A stretch of 64,000 bases of DNA from Branchiostoma lanceolatum (Eukaryota > Chordata > Leptocardii > Amphioxiformes > Branchiostomatidae). The DNA is taken from assembly GCF_035083965.1 (NCBI RefSeq), contig NC_089732.1:6697383-6761382 (forward strand), in the 5' to 3' direction. The translations under genes were made by a program, and so were the position numbers. Each line of letters starts with the position of its first letter. Position 1 is the first letter of the stretch. Below are positions 20,710 to 32,885 of the stretch, piece by piece. Under the pieces are notes generated by a model. That model ran no database searches and was not told where the DNA came from. It saw only the letters and a program-made list of their open reading frames with translations.

Positions 20710-23700
20710 CTTCACCTCGCTCTGTAAATTGTACTATAGACCTGTTTGTACATGTTTACATTGTAGATTATACATTGTAGGAACATGTTTTTGTTTGGCA
20801 CTTCAGATGTTTCGCTCATGTAGACAAAACATTCACTAGAAAGATAGCAATAGTAGGGATTTCCATGTAAAAAGTTTGTTAAACATGTATATTCATAGAA
20901 ACGTCGAATCGAAATGTTTTGGAACCCATGTGTTTTGTTTGTGGCATTTGGAAAGCCGCCAAGTGTCGTAACCTCGCCCAGTCCACAGTCATAAGACCTG
21001 ACCGCAAATATGTGTTATGGACGACTAACTTACAACACGTGGGTTTACGATTTCCGCAAAACATACTACTTTCCACATAAGATATAGCTCGAATACCTGA
21101 TGAAAAACACACCCTAACGTTTGTAACATTTTGGAGATGATTCAATTGTGACTCATTCCGACAAATAGCGTTGTTTTGGTGCATGTTTATGCCCTATAAA
21201 GTCATTAAGATATCTAACGACTTCGTTTGCACACATGTACTCATGCATGTAGAAACCATGTAATATAACACACAGGTCTGTTTAAAAGTCTGTATGTTGT
21301 CCTGTAGATATTGTGCCGATTAGTCTGTAAAGCTGTGATCCGGGAGTAAGAATCACTGTGGTTGGTCGTTACTCAAAGTTGTATGTTGTTATTCAACTTA
21401 TTGACCAACCAGCGCTGTTGTCAGTTTGTATCATCTTTGGTGATCTCGTTATGTACTTCAGCCATATTACTAGCCTGACAGACGCTAGGATATTATATAA
21501 GCACCATTGAAGTAATATTCATCTAAACTTAATCTATCAAAAGCACGAAATGTGCATATGGTATGTTTAATATATGATTGTACAGAAACATGTAGAAATG
21601 TGCATTTGTTTGCGCAAAATATCAATTTGCAAAATCGATGCTATGTATTGATGTTTATGACTTACTTGTAAGCAGTCGGCAGAGGTCCATGTAGACATGT
21701 TGATACAGTAGAGGTTAATGTTAATGACATGACGTGTAGTATAGCGGGCAGAAGGTTACACGTTCTATCGATCGACCAACAAAACGTGTTGAGTGTTTTG
21801 GAAATTATTCACCGCTCATCAATACAATGTGCAACAATAACATACACAAATGCATCAGTGTTTATCAAATAATCCAGTGTTATATATTGCAATAACATTA
21901 AAACCATTGAAATGTCAGATTTGTTTTATGCAGAAGATATGCCTATGTGCACGAATTATTTGGAATAAATCGGTTGCAAACTCGATTACTGAGTGGCGCC
22001 TTTGATATTCATTCGAAGGTACACAATTTAAGAATCGTAAGGTCGTTTAAACAAGACGTGTATGTACGTAGCGAAAACAACTTTACGATGAGACGATTGC
22101 GACAAAAACACTTCATCTTGTTGAATTATTTGGAATTTGAAATCCAGACTGGGACCAGGGCCCGTATAGGCTAGCTTTACGGCACCCGGGCTAACATGCC
22201 ACCAGGAAATTTTACCTCAGCCCCCCGGATTCACGCAGGTGAGAATCACCGGTGTGAGCTAAGTTGGCCTGGCGGGGGTAGAAGCTTACAGTACCGAGGA
22301 AATCCAGCCTGTAGTCCTGGTAGAGACTGGTGTTAAAGATATTTACCTGGAACAAACAACAATCTGCCATCTCAGAAAACCGCGAGCTTGTTTTGCTCAC
22401 TTAGCGGAATGCAGACAAATATTATACAGCCAAACTGAACTACGCGATAAGGTTCTCCTGCGCAAAGAAAACACTTGAACAGGCCTGTCAAACTGCCACT
22501 TGTGGAGTCTTACGAAATCACGGTGCGCAATGACATGGGGGATCATGCCCCCCCCCAAAAAAAACACACACATACCTAAAGATCTGACTGCTTTCTGCTT
22601 TCTGTCGAAAACACAACGTTTTTATACATACGGTTAAAACAATAAGAAATAATAAGAAGTTCACACAACGTCGTTTTCTCTGGTTCAGAGTGAAGACTTT
22701 ACACACCCAAAGTAAACTGACTTAATTTGGGATAGTCTTTCGAAGTGTTGACAACATGTATCTACATAGTCTTGCACAGCAATATATAATTGTGTAAGAT
22801 ACAAGGCATTTCAACCTCTATACTATAGGGAACTAACCTAGCCTACAAGAGACTACGTGTTATGGGGTTATACTTATACTTTATACAGTATTTGATGTAA
22901 TTTATAACACTTTACTGCATGTTCCTATGTATTGTCTTATACGCATGTTACCTAACCGTTCTTATGCAAGGTGCACATGTCATAGACTAAAGCCTCCCTT
23001 GCTCGCATTACATAAAGCAAGCAAGCGACATAATAAGAAAGTCCGAAATGTACCATACAAAACACGCCACACACATTGAGGCAAATTTATGTTCCATTGG
23101 CACAGAAGAGTTTCGGTAACAACAAGAAACAAGGGTTGCTGTGTACAGAGCAAACCGTGGATATCAGAAAAACAAATCGCCTGAAACAAAGCACCATAAA
23201 GAAGAAAGAACGAAAGAAAAGATTAGTTGTTGGCAACGTTAGTAAACAAGCAGAGTTTCCAGCCAACTGCTGTTTTTGACGAACGAGAAAAACAGTAGCA
23301 AAGGGATAGTCCATCGGGAATATTTGACTTGGGGTGTACATTTACAACCAAACTTTTTTAAGACCAAAAAGTAGAGTAAATGCTGATGTAACATCTTTAG
23401 TTTGGTAGTTTTCTTTCATTTTTCAACATTTTCCTTCAGTTCTCCAATATATTCTATACGTTTTATCGTCGTCGCATGCAAATTTCCCCCCTTGACTTCG
23501 ATCCTGGTGTAAATATTTCATGTCTTTCCTTATGCATGGACTCTGATTATATACTTGAGTAGGTCTTCCCAAATATGATAGGTAAATATCGATTTCAGGC
23601 CTCCTAGCTGTTTTCCTTGATATTGCAGCTAAAAGTCAGCTCTGTTTATGCTATGATATAACTATGTCAGATTGCCTTTATTATTTGGGGTCGGAAAGAA

Positions 23701-24590
23701 TAGATGCAGCCCCCCCCCCCCCCCAGAAGCTTACTTCGTCTTCAAAAGATCCCCTTCCCTGTGCGTCACCGTCCGAGTAATTGATTGAACCTCTTTCACG
23801 TAGAAAACTTAAACGCTGACAGTTTCCTTTGTCATCCGTGCCTTGTTAGGGTTGGTAAGCCTGCCATGGGTTTAAGTATTTGCTAACGAAACACGCAGAC
23901 GTAGGATTGCCCTTCCTAAAGCCGCCCAATCTTTTCCGTCAACATTTGCATAAGGGAAGTAATTAGCAAGGCAGTCAGAGAATTAGGATGATTTAACGCC
24001 ATCTTGCGTGACATCATATAACAACAGGTAGCTTCATACAGTGGCGCACCTGTTTCTGTTGACCGAACGTATTTGCAAAAATTTACCTCATTAAACGTGG
24101 CTTACCTTCCATTTCAGTATGGAAGAACTAGAGGCTTGATATACTTGAAACATTCGAGCACCAATAATCATGTTTGAACTAATCAAAAGCACTAGCCATC
24201 AGTTGCTACCAAGTGTGTATTTTCGGCAGCTCATCGTTGCTACATACAAAGGCATTTAGTAATATACAACAAATAAAGTCATAAAATGCAGAACGTCCTG
24301 ATAACATTTATTGGTGTCGTTCCAATGAACCTGAAGCGTACTATATCATAACATCTATCATATAGTCTACCCTGGGCTACTTTGTAGAACATACAAGACA
24401 GAAGAACAAATAACCAATGAACATACAAATAACCTACCAAAACATTCGAACACAACAACAAAGATTAGCTTCCAAAACGGTACTGATTTCAAGCTAAACT
24501 CCGAGAAGGTAGAGAAAGTTAGAAATGTTTACTGTGTAGATCTATTTCAGGTACTCCACGAAGAAAATTATAAATGTTTACTGACTGTGT
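20710..24590. other. 3' UTR of the preceding gene and intergenic DNA
   Basis: No further coding exon was recognised. A canonical AATAAA occurs at about 21,964 and could end a long 3' UTR, but nothing else supports that. A poly-C run lies at about 23,707-23,722. The segment 22,150-22,400 carries one CTGGTAGAGACT terminus and is probably a decayed MITE. Confidence 0.4.
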
Positions 24591-24594
24591 AAAT

Positions 24595-27500
24595 CTATTT
24601 CAGACACTCCACAATACTAACTAGATTGCAACCGGACTTCTCGACCAAATAGTCCATGAGGAAGACGGATATCATGTAGCTGTCCGGGTGGTCCGAGTCC
24701 AGACTGACGATGCCTCCCTTGTTGTCCAGTTGTTGGGTGATGACGCGGAGAGCTTTGGGAACCCTCTCCACATCCCTGTACTTGTAGTAGTTCTCGACAG
24801 ACAGGACATGCTGTTCTGTTAGAGAAAAATTAATCTGCTTTATAATACATGTATAGATATGACAGAATTCATATAATTAAAGAAAACAGGGGTCATTCTT
24901 TCTTCCAGTATAGCAAGAAAATGCTTATTTAAAAGTTTTCCACCCTGCAACTGAAATATTTCGTCGACACTTACCCATGGTGTTATCTATTTTCTACCAC
25001 ATCATAGCTACAGTTACAGAAAGATTATACATTGTATATGACAATCTTAAGTATATGGAATTTTTCAATATTACTATCCAGCCAGTTCCTTAGCCCTTAA
25101 GATAAAGGGCTGATAGGCACGTACAGATACAAGCGGGAGCAAGAGGTTTGAAAAGAAGAGAAGTACCATCGGTTGGAGGGAAGCGAGCCGTCGGTTGGAT
25201 GATCCTCAAGCCCCGAGACTTGGCTTCGCTTATCACGGTGTCTGTCACGTTCTCAGGCAGGTAGTAGGCTGTCTGTAGGCCCACTTCTCTCAGGCGCTGT
25301 ATGGCACTGACTAGCCCCGCACGGATCCATCGGGGTTGCTGTAACGTAAAGTGCCCTAGCGGAAATGGTTGCCTCTGCAGGGAATAAGAACACTGTCCTG
25401 TATCATCCGATGTATCGAGAATTGTAGTGCAAGAGACGCACAGTTGTCAATTTCTCTCTCCTTCGATATCTATTTATCTCCATAAAAAGTGGAGATATTG
25501 TGTGTGTGTGCGTGTGTGTGTGCGTGCGTGTGTGTGCGTGTGTGTGTGTGCGTGCGTGTGTCTGTCTGTCCTATTCTCCAAGCAGAGGTTTTGGTCGGCT
25601 GGGGTAGTAGTGGCCGGGGTTTTTTAACATTGCCGAACAAAACCTCTACTTGGAGAATATGTCTGTCCGTCTGCCTGCCTGTGTGTGTTTGTGTTTCCGG
25701 ATTTTTCCCCTGGGCCCCTGGTACTTCAGCAAAACCTTTCTTTTTTGCCTTATATTTTTGTAATGTTTCCATAATTGGACTCAAATACATGTGACATGTA
25801 GTTCATGGCAAGTGCAACATTAAAAGATACCAATTATGCAAATCATTCCTAGTTTGCATAATCAATGAAAAAGTGCAATAATTCTTCAAAGTGGTAAATG
25901 ATTAGACTGTCAACATTGTGACCTGTGACAAGCATAGATTATTCAAATGTTTAAGTAATTTGCATAATCAGAATATCTGATGGAGATATGAGGTCTCCGA
26001 AGTCTTGTAAGAGATGGAGATGGACGGATAGCGGGGAAAATAGATAAATAGATTGATAGATCTTGAAGTGTAAAAAGTTTTTAATTAGGACATTTTTTTC
26101 CATTCCAGTTTTATTCAATAGAACTATTAACAGACCGTCAGCCTAAGGAGGTATTTAACGCAAACAAGCCTCACCTCGCGCATGCCTATTGTGAACGTTT
26201 TGGCCCATGCCGTCACCAGTTCGGGAAACGTTTCCACGAAGTCTCCATAGAGGAAGAGCGTGACCGGCATCCTGCTGGAATGAGCTGCTATTGTCTCTAC
26301 CAGCTTGTGTGCGGCCTTGGCGTTCATACCGACTAGAACAGCCAGTGCCAGGCGGGGGGCACCCGAGAGGGGAGCCGAGCAGTTGGAGTAGACCGTGCCC
26401 GGAGAGCCGGCAAAACCCTCGAATGCCTTAAATAAAACAAAAAATCAGCATGGCGTGAATTTTCCAGCTTACGTTTTGACATTAGGTATATAACCTCGTC
26501 CGAAACCTCTGCGTGGAGAATAGTGCTCTTTCACTATAAATAATGGGATAGTTTTCTTTGGCAGCGTGTAGCTACTGTTGTTGCTCGAGCTCGAATTTCA
26601 AAATGCTTTACGACATCCACGTCAGATTCTCTTGGAACGTTCCTTGATACATGTACCAAAGAACTGATTGTTGTGCAATAAATTTGTATATATATAATGT
26701 TGATACTCACCAATGTAGGGTGCATGGTGTCAAAGTCACCATAATTCCTGACTTCGGCCGCCCAACTTATCATAGGTCTGCCTTTTTTTTGCACCTCTGA
26801 GACGAGTTTTGTTTTCTCCGCTTTAGTCCAGCCTGTGACAGGCTGCCAGGTGTGAAACTCTCCGTAGTACCTGGTAAAACACAAGCTGAATATCAAGTAC
26901 ATCGTCTTGTTTTGATTACCGAGATTTTATCAAAACGTGACATTTCGTGGTTACTCGTCATACCTAGATTATCCAGATTTTATCAAAATGTAAATTTTCA
27001 TGGTTACTCGTCATACATGATTTTCGAGAATTTATCAAAACGTGACATTTCAAGGTTACTGAAAATGAGCAAACGTACGAAGACTTACTTGTCCACCCAC
27101 TTAAAGGTTCCGTCTTCCAACATCTTCTTTAAGATGTCGTACTCGGCACCCTCCACGTCAAGCTTGAAGATGACGTAGTCTTCCACCGCCGTGTTCTCCT
27201 GGATCCAGCGGGACAGGTCGATCGTCGGCACCGTCCGGTGATGGGACAACTTCCGTTTGCCGCCCGTCTCGGTGTCCGCTTTCTCGTCATCGAAAGCAAA
27301 GAGTGACCCCCCTCCCCACTGCATGTCTTTACGGTTGTTCTTTCCTTTGTCTGGTGACCAGGCGGACTCCGAGTAAGCAGTCATGTTTCCTGATGCAAAA
27401 AAAAGTATATGATGCAAACAGAAAATATGTATCAGGATCTCAGCTAAAAAAAACATATGAAAGTTACATCAGATGAAGCGAAAAATCACAAACACAAAAT

Positions 27501-29055
27501 TCACAATTCAAAACCATGATACCAATATGTACACGTCAACTAACAAAAATGCATTGTATTTTTCCATTAATATATGTACCACACTTGTTGACTCTAACTC
27601 GTCTTCTGAGCTATGTTTTCGGTACCAATGACTAGTCTGTGTTTGTTTCTGGGTGTGTGAATATTCGGATTGCTGAACGAAGGAGGTCTAGAGACTCTTC
27701 GTTATGACGAAAATGTAAGAACATTTGATAATCAGAATTCCACATTAGGTGTATAGTGATTTGAAACTACACTGATGTTATTATTGACGCTGTACTTATG
27801 ACTTTCAAACGCTGCAATTAAAAGTCGTGATTTCGCTTAATCGACCTCACCGTCCTTGTTGGATACCCCGGTAGGACAATGTAGCACGTGATTCGGGTAC
27901 GGTGCGAAGAACGGTGCCAGCCTCTCGTCTATCTCGAAGGAGTGAATGATGAAGTCCTGCCCGTCTGGGTAGGTCTCCCTAAACATCTGTACTGTGGACG
28001 CCACGTTAGCACCACAGTCCAGCAGGATCTTTCTCGGCTCACCAGCGCTGGCAGCAGTTGTTGGGGGCCTGCAATAAACATGGATAACTAGCTAACAGAA
28101 ATCTGCATTAAGTGCATAAGAATAATATTTTCCTTAGAGCTGCAAAACTTATCTTCGAAAGCCTATCATAAAAGAAAACGGTGTCTGACGAAATGTGTGA
28201 TTTCATGCTGCAATAGAAAGGCAGGTGGATGGTATCATTTTTTATCCTACAGATTAAAAATGCACATGTACCCAGTATTTTGAGCTAAGAGTTGCAGCAC
28301 TACTAGGAAACTTCAAAAACGCACTAGTGAAATGATGTGATAATACACCTAAAAAAATCAAGACCATAGCACGTCACGTCCAGGTACGGTCAAAAGATTT
28401 TTAAAAAGCGTTAAAAAAGTTATGCTGCAGTACCAAGGTCACACACAAGGGGACCAAAATCGATCTTGACCTTTGTCTTTGCAACACCAACCCACATGCC
28501 CAATATCATCACAACGCAGCAAGAGGTTCATAGATTAAGGTGTCTACAAAAGTCCGAAAACACAGACAGACACACCCAAACTCGGCCAAAGCAATATCTC
28601 AATTTTTCATAATACTGTTCAAGACTGATCCGTATCTGCTTGGAGATTAGTGCTGTGTGACACGCTAATATAGCTTACAATGTCTACTTTTCAACTTGAC
28701 ATCAACTTGCCCCACATCAAGTTTTCATCTCTTAACGCCATCACTTTTATTAGTATAAAAACAGCGGTCCGGCCTTATGATCATACAAAGTGATAAGGTG
28801 GGAATACACATATGGATAAACTCACCTTCCTTCCCGGGACTGGACGTCTTTGATGTTCTCAGACCGTACCGACTTGCTCTGACCTTCCTGGAAGCGTAAC
28901 AGCCATTTTGGTCTTTCGGGGGAAGGTCTGCTTGGTCCCGTGGCGTGATGAACTCCCGGGACGGTAAAGAGTTGTGTCACAATGCTCCCGATGACGGCCC
29001 CGATAATCAGGATTGCCCATCGGCTTTCACACACGCGACGGGCGGCTTTATCCAT
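24595..29055 (-). CDS. FkbM-type methyltransferase with degenerate NodB-like C-terminal domain, copy A
   Basis: Seven exons (minus, 5' to 3'): 29,055-28,826; 28,068-27,851; 27,389-27,089; 26,870-26,711; 26,426-26,175; 25,374-25,167; 24,815-24,595. All have GT-AG junctions and consistent phases, giving 529 aa. Residues 13-31 form one TM segment after a short Arg-rich tail, so a type II (Golgi/ER-like) membrane protein is likely. Residues about 88-300 carry FkbM (Methyltransf_21) signatures: LLDCGAN at 92-98, FEID at 121-124, DVEGAE at 227-232, so an SAM-dependent O-methyltransferase role is expected. Residues about 327-529 follow the layout of a NodB/CE4 polysaccharide deacetylase (FLYGDFVETFPELV; GLQTAYYLPENV; GGIVSLDSDH; LVSIVECL), but the metal and catalytic residues are not seen: LVGMN stands where TFDDG is expected. 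The substrate is unknown, perhaps a glycan. The exon 6-7 intron and the long intron 5 carry repeats. Copy B lies 2.9 kb upstream in the gene's sense. Confidence 0.85.
25480..25795. repeat. (TG)n microsatellite of a hairpin-ended repeat, intron 5 of copy A
   Basis: ATCTCCATAAAAAGTGGAGATATTG is followed by a (TG)n-type tract, then TGTGTTTCCGGA. It is the inverse of a repeat end also seen at 35,310-35,420 (GGAAACACAC ... ATCTCCATTTTTCATGGAGAT). The homologous site in copy B is 32,806-32,925. The tract here is interrupted by a MITE at 25,571-25,658. Confidence 0.7.
25571..25658. mobile_element. Foldback MITE, TA target, present only in copy A
   Basis: The inverted ends are TTCTCCAAGCAGAGGTTTTG and CAAAACCTCTACTTGGAGAA, flanked by TA on both sides, as expected for Tc1/mariner-type MITEs. 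The equivalent position in copy B (about 32,881) is uninterrupted (TGTCCGTCTGTC). It is the same family as the outer element at 5,701-6,042. Confidence 0.85.
26921..27062. repeat. 53-bp minisatellite, three copies, intron 3 of copy A
   Basis: Three tandem units with period 52-53 bp (key words TTTATCAAAACGTGACATTT and GGTTACTCGTCATAC). They are absent from the same intron of copy B. Confidence 0.8.
28410..28625 (+). repeat. CTGCAGTACC-type dispersed repeat, intron 1 of copy A
   Basis: It begins TGCTGCAGTACCAAGGTCAC and continues with GATCTTGACCTTTGTC and CAATATCATCA. The same unit order is found at 35,180-35,400 and, in tandem, at 39,190-39,840. No ORF. Confidence 0.65.
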
Positions 29056-29341
29056 CGTGCATGTACTGCAACTGTATCGGGTAAGATCGACAACTGAGAT
29101 ACAAATAAAATGTTATCTTCACAGTACAGTTGACGACTAAAAGACGACGACGTCTCCGAAAAATAAACTGATACAATATGCTAATTTCATTTTCCACATT
29201 TCACGAAAGGTGGCCCTGGATGATATCGTTTGCATAATTAATTGAGAAATACTATAACACTTTACATACTTATAACGTTGCTGTGGTTACAAAGGCGCAA
29301 TTAACGGATACGAATTTATGAATGAATGATTGATTAGAAGT

Positions 29342-29470
29342 AATCTTCAAGCAAATCTATCGGTGGCAATGACAGTATCCAAAATGCAAAAGCAGTATCA
29401 TGTCTCCAATAATACTGTTTTTGCCAGTTCGATACTGTCATTGCCACCGAATCTATAGATCTGCTTACTA
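29342..29470. mobile_element. Foldback MITE, AATCTCCAAGCAGATCT family
   Basis: The arm AATCTTCAAGCAAATCTATCGGTGGCAATGACAGTATC is the inverse of 29,428-29,466 with few mismatches. It is related to 38,453-38,584 and 43,883-44,034. Confidence 0.7.
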
Positions 29471-30627
29471 GATAATAGAGCCTCATTTGTGTGCCAGGTA
29501 GCTTTATACTTGTAAGTAATGAGGCCAGGCCGTTGATTTCAAATCATATATAAACCTGTTGATCGTTACGATAGGCAAACGGCTAGAGTACAATTTCTTT
29601 ACTGGGCAGCTGTACAAAATCTAGAAAATTGTACAGCATGTAACGTTACCTATGTACATTTCTCCGACGATGTAACGATAGAGTTAACCAAGTCAAAACC
29701 CAAAGAAACCTTTCAAGTCAAAGAAATATTTCAAGTCATGAGTAAAGTACCAGTGGGCAAAGCACCAAAGAGAAAAGACAACCAAGAAGTACTAAGAAAA
29801 AGACAGCACCGTGAGACCACGTCTAGCGAAAAAATAGACATTAAACAGGGACAACAACAGCAACTTCAAGTCAACACTGGTCTAAGTGGCACTTGATGCA
29901 TTAGTACACACGGTTACAGAAGTCGTCTTTATTTTCTTCCTCAGTGGAAACAGGGTATTTCTATGACTGAACATGCATTTCCTGTCTTACTTGTAGCGCC
30001 ATCAATGAATACAACAGGTGTCATTGAGTTCACTAACTGCCCCCCTCCCCCCAACCTTCCTCCGTACTTATGGGAAAATGCATGTAAGTTTTTCTGTATT
30101 CTCGTATTGCTAACGTTAATTTTTGGCTCACCAAAATTTGAAGTAGCATCAGTCCAGTGTTGAAGATGGACAACTCGGGCAACGGTTGGGATGAGCTCGT
30201 CTCTGAATTCCGTCAGCTGGCTCTGACGTGTTGTATATTGTTGTGAACTAATAATAGAACTGTGTTCACTGGAGTGTAACGTTAGACTGTTAAGAGATTA
30301 TTTCCCCTTGGTAGCGTGTAATCTCCATTTTGTGAATGGATATCATGTTTTTTTGTCTTTAGAAGTAAATGTTGAGTTGTGGTGTTTGATACATCTGTTT
30401 GATGACGTATGTGACAAGGTGCCGTGTTTCTGTGTATGAACGCAAATTAACAAGATCGCTTTACTCGCCACGTGATCTATTCCAAGGCCCCTCGGTTCAT
30501 CGTACCCGTCACATAAATCCTGTAAACCCTTACCGAAGGCAAACACAGACATTTTTAATCTACTTATGTCATGCCCCGACACCACATCTAAGTTCTTAGG
30601 CAATACATATGTAGCGCTTTACAAAAG

Positions 30628-30675
30628 AGAGTAGAGTAGAGTAGAGTAGAGTAGAATAGAGTAGAGTAGAGTAGA
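30628..30675. repeat. (AGAGT)n microsatellite
   Basis: About nine tandem copies of AGAGT with one AGAAT variant. Confidence 0.9.
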
Positions 30676-31025
30676 GAGAATGTATTGTAACAGACAGAAA
30701 CGTTTAACGTATACTAATTCAGTACACCATTTACGCTCATATTGTTGTAGTTATAGTTTCCAGAATAGAATAGTTAAGTACTCATTGTCTTGTTATTGGT
30801 GCCATACATTGTACCATGTACAACTGTCGAGCGATAAACTTCATTAATTCAGTCATAGAAGAAGAACTTAATTGCTCGACAATTGTAACTGGAACACTGT
30901 AATATCATGTATGGCAACTTACGCACGCGAGAGTTTAACTAGTGCTAATAGCTAACAAATATAAAGAACTGATCTAATCTATGACTAACAGAATAATCTA
31001 TCGAATAATGTACATGCAAATAAAT

Positions 31026-31437
31026 GAATTTTGTTTGTTTGTTTGTTTGTTTGTATGTATTACATACCTCGTAAACCGCCTCAGAGCGTAACACACCAGG
31101 TTTGTACAAGCTGTATATATCCGGCCAGATTTATATGATTTATTCTGAAACTGGGGAGGATCCCTACTCTTTTCGATAGGTGAGGTGGGTTCTTTTTACG
31201 TGCTCAAGGTGTGGCTCTCCTCAAACACAGGACATCCACCTCTAACGTCCTATCCTTATCCTAAACTTATGTTTGTACAAATTCCTTGTTTCCAAAGTCT
31301 TATCTAGATTGTAAAAGTGGGTTGGGTCAAACCAATCCTTTCCCAAGGGCACAACGTCAACGGTACAATTAAATCAGGATTCGAACCCAGGACCTCTGGG
31401 TCAAGTAACACTACCATCGCGATGCCACTGAATGAAT
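31026..31437 (-). mobile_element. tRNA-derived SINE, near full length, minus strand
   Basis: Reading the minus strand, the head at 31,437-31,375 has an A-box-like GCGATGGTAGTG and a B box GGGTTCGAATCC. A body of about 270 bp follows, then the conserved 3' part (GGTGTGTTACGCTCTGAGGCGG) and a (CAAA)n tail at 31,050-31,028. Truncated relatives lie at 4,820 and 52,000. Transcription would be by RNA polymerase III. Membership in a named SINE superfamily could not be tested. Confidence 0.65.
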
Positions 31438-31462
31438 GAATGAATGAATAAATGAATGAATG
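31430..31462. repeat. (GAAT)n microsatellite
   Basis: About eight copies of GAAT with one AAAT variant, next to the SINE head. Confidence 0.85.
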
Positions 31463-31939
31463 CGTTCTACATCTAGCATTTAATTTTGTACAGCTGAGGC
31501 GATTTTGTTAAGATCTTTCAAAGAGGCTAACTGAAGATAGGACAGACGGATTTTCATCATTTTGGGCATGCAGTCAGCATTGAAAGAGACGTACACCAAA
31601 TAATCACATCTACAGTTTAATAACAAACAAAGCACCACCATGCACATAACATTAATGCACTGTATGATTTATATTTATGCATTTATGTATTTACTGAATA
31701 AAGTTGTCAAAAAATTAGAAATAAAATAGAAGAAAAAGAAAAATAATAATAAAAAATGCGCATAACATTGAAAAACACAAACTTCAAGGGGTATGAGATC
31801 TTCGAACTCTATTTATTAATCTTTTACCGTTACATGTATCTTCTCCATGAAGGCATAAATCTTATGAAGACAACCAAAATGCAAAACCTACTTCAGACAC
31901 TCCACGAAGAAAATTTAGAATGTTAACTGAGTAAATCTA

Positions 31940-32826
31940 TTACAGACACTCCACAATGCTAACTAGATCGTAACCGGACTTCTCGACCAGATAGTCCATG
32001 AGGAAGACGGATATCATGTAGCTGTCCGGGTGGTCCGAGTCCAGACTGACGATGCCTCCCTTGTTAATGTTCTTCAGTTGTTGGGTGATGACGCGGAGGG
32101 CTTTGGGAACCCTCTCTACATCTCTGTACTTGTAGTAGTTCTCGACAGACAGGACATGGTGTTCTGTAAAAACATGTATAGATATGATATAAACTGTATA
32201 CATAAAGAAATCAGGGGCTGACCAAATTCACTCCTTAAGTATTGGAAGAAAATGCTTATCTTAAGTTTTCCACCCAGCAAGATAATTCGTCGATGCTTAA
32301 TGTACCCATGTTGTCATTTTTTTCTACCACATCATAGCTACAACTACATAAGGATTATACATTGTATATGGCAAATTTAGGACAGGGAAGATTTCAGTAT
32401 AAAACTCCAGCCCTCCAGAGAAAGGGCTGATAATAAGATAGGCACGTAAAGATACAAGCGTGACCGGGGAATTTTGAAAAGAAGAGAAATACCATCGGTT
32501 GGAGGGAAGCTAGCGGTCGGCTGGATGATCCTCAGGCCCCGAGACTTGGCTTCGCTTATCACGGTGCCTGTCACGTTCTCAGGCAGGTAGTAGGCTGTCT
32601 GTAGGCCCACTTCTCTCAGGCGCTGTATGGTACTGACTAGCGCCGCACGGATCCATCGGGGTTGCTGTAACGTAAAGTGCCCTAGCGGAAATGGTTGGCT
32701 CTGCAGGGAATAAGAACACTGTCCTGCATCATCCGTCCGATGTATCGAGAATTGTAGTGCAAGAGACGTGCAGTTGTCATTTTCTCTCTCCCTCGATGTA
32801 TATTTATCTCCATGAAAAGTGGAGAT

Positions 32827-32885
<59 letters not shown>

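Larger units (their letters stand above)
29056..31020. other. Region between the tandem copies, upstream of copy A
   Basis: A TTGCAG acceptor-like site lies 10-15 bp before the copy A start codon, and copy B has the same arrangement, so a 5' UTR exon further upstream is likely but was not located. Other contents: a foldback MITE at 29,342-29,470 and an (AGAGT)n microsatellite at 30,628-30,675. No coding exon was recognised. Confidence 0.45.

Noticed and set aside
25470..25794. Cys/Val- and His/Thr-repeat open frames
   Set aside because: Translation of a (TG)n microsatellite and a MITE; the same artefact appears at 32.7-33.1 kb.
31320..31440. A possible functional tRNA gene around the GGTTCGAATCC B box
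   Set aside because: No acceptor-stem pairing was found; the sequence continues into a SINE body and tail.
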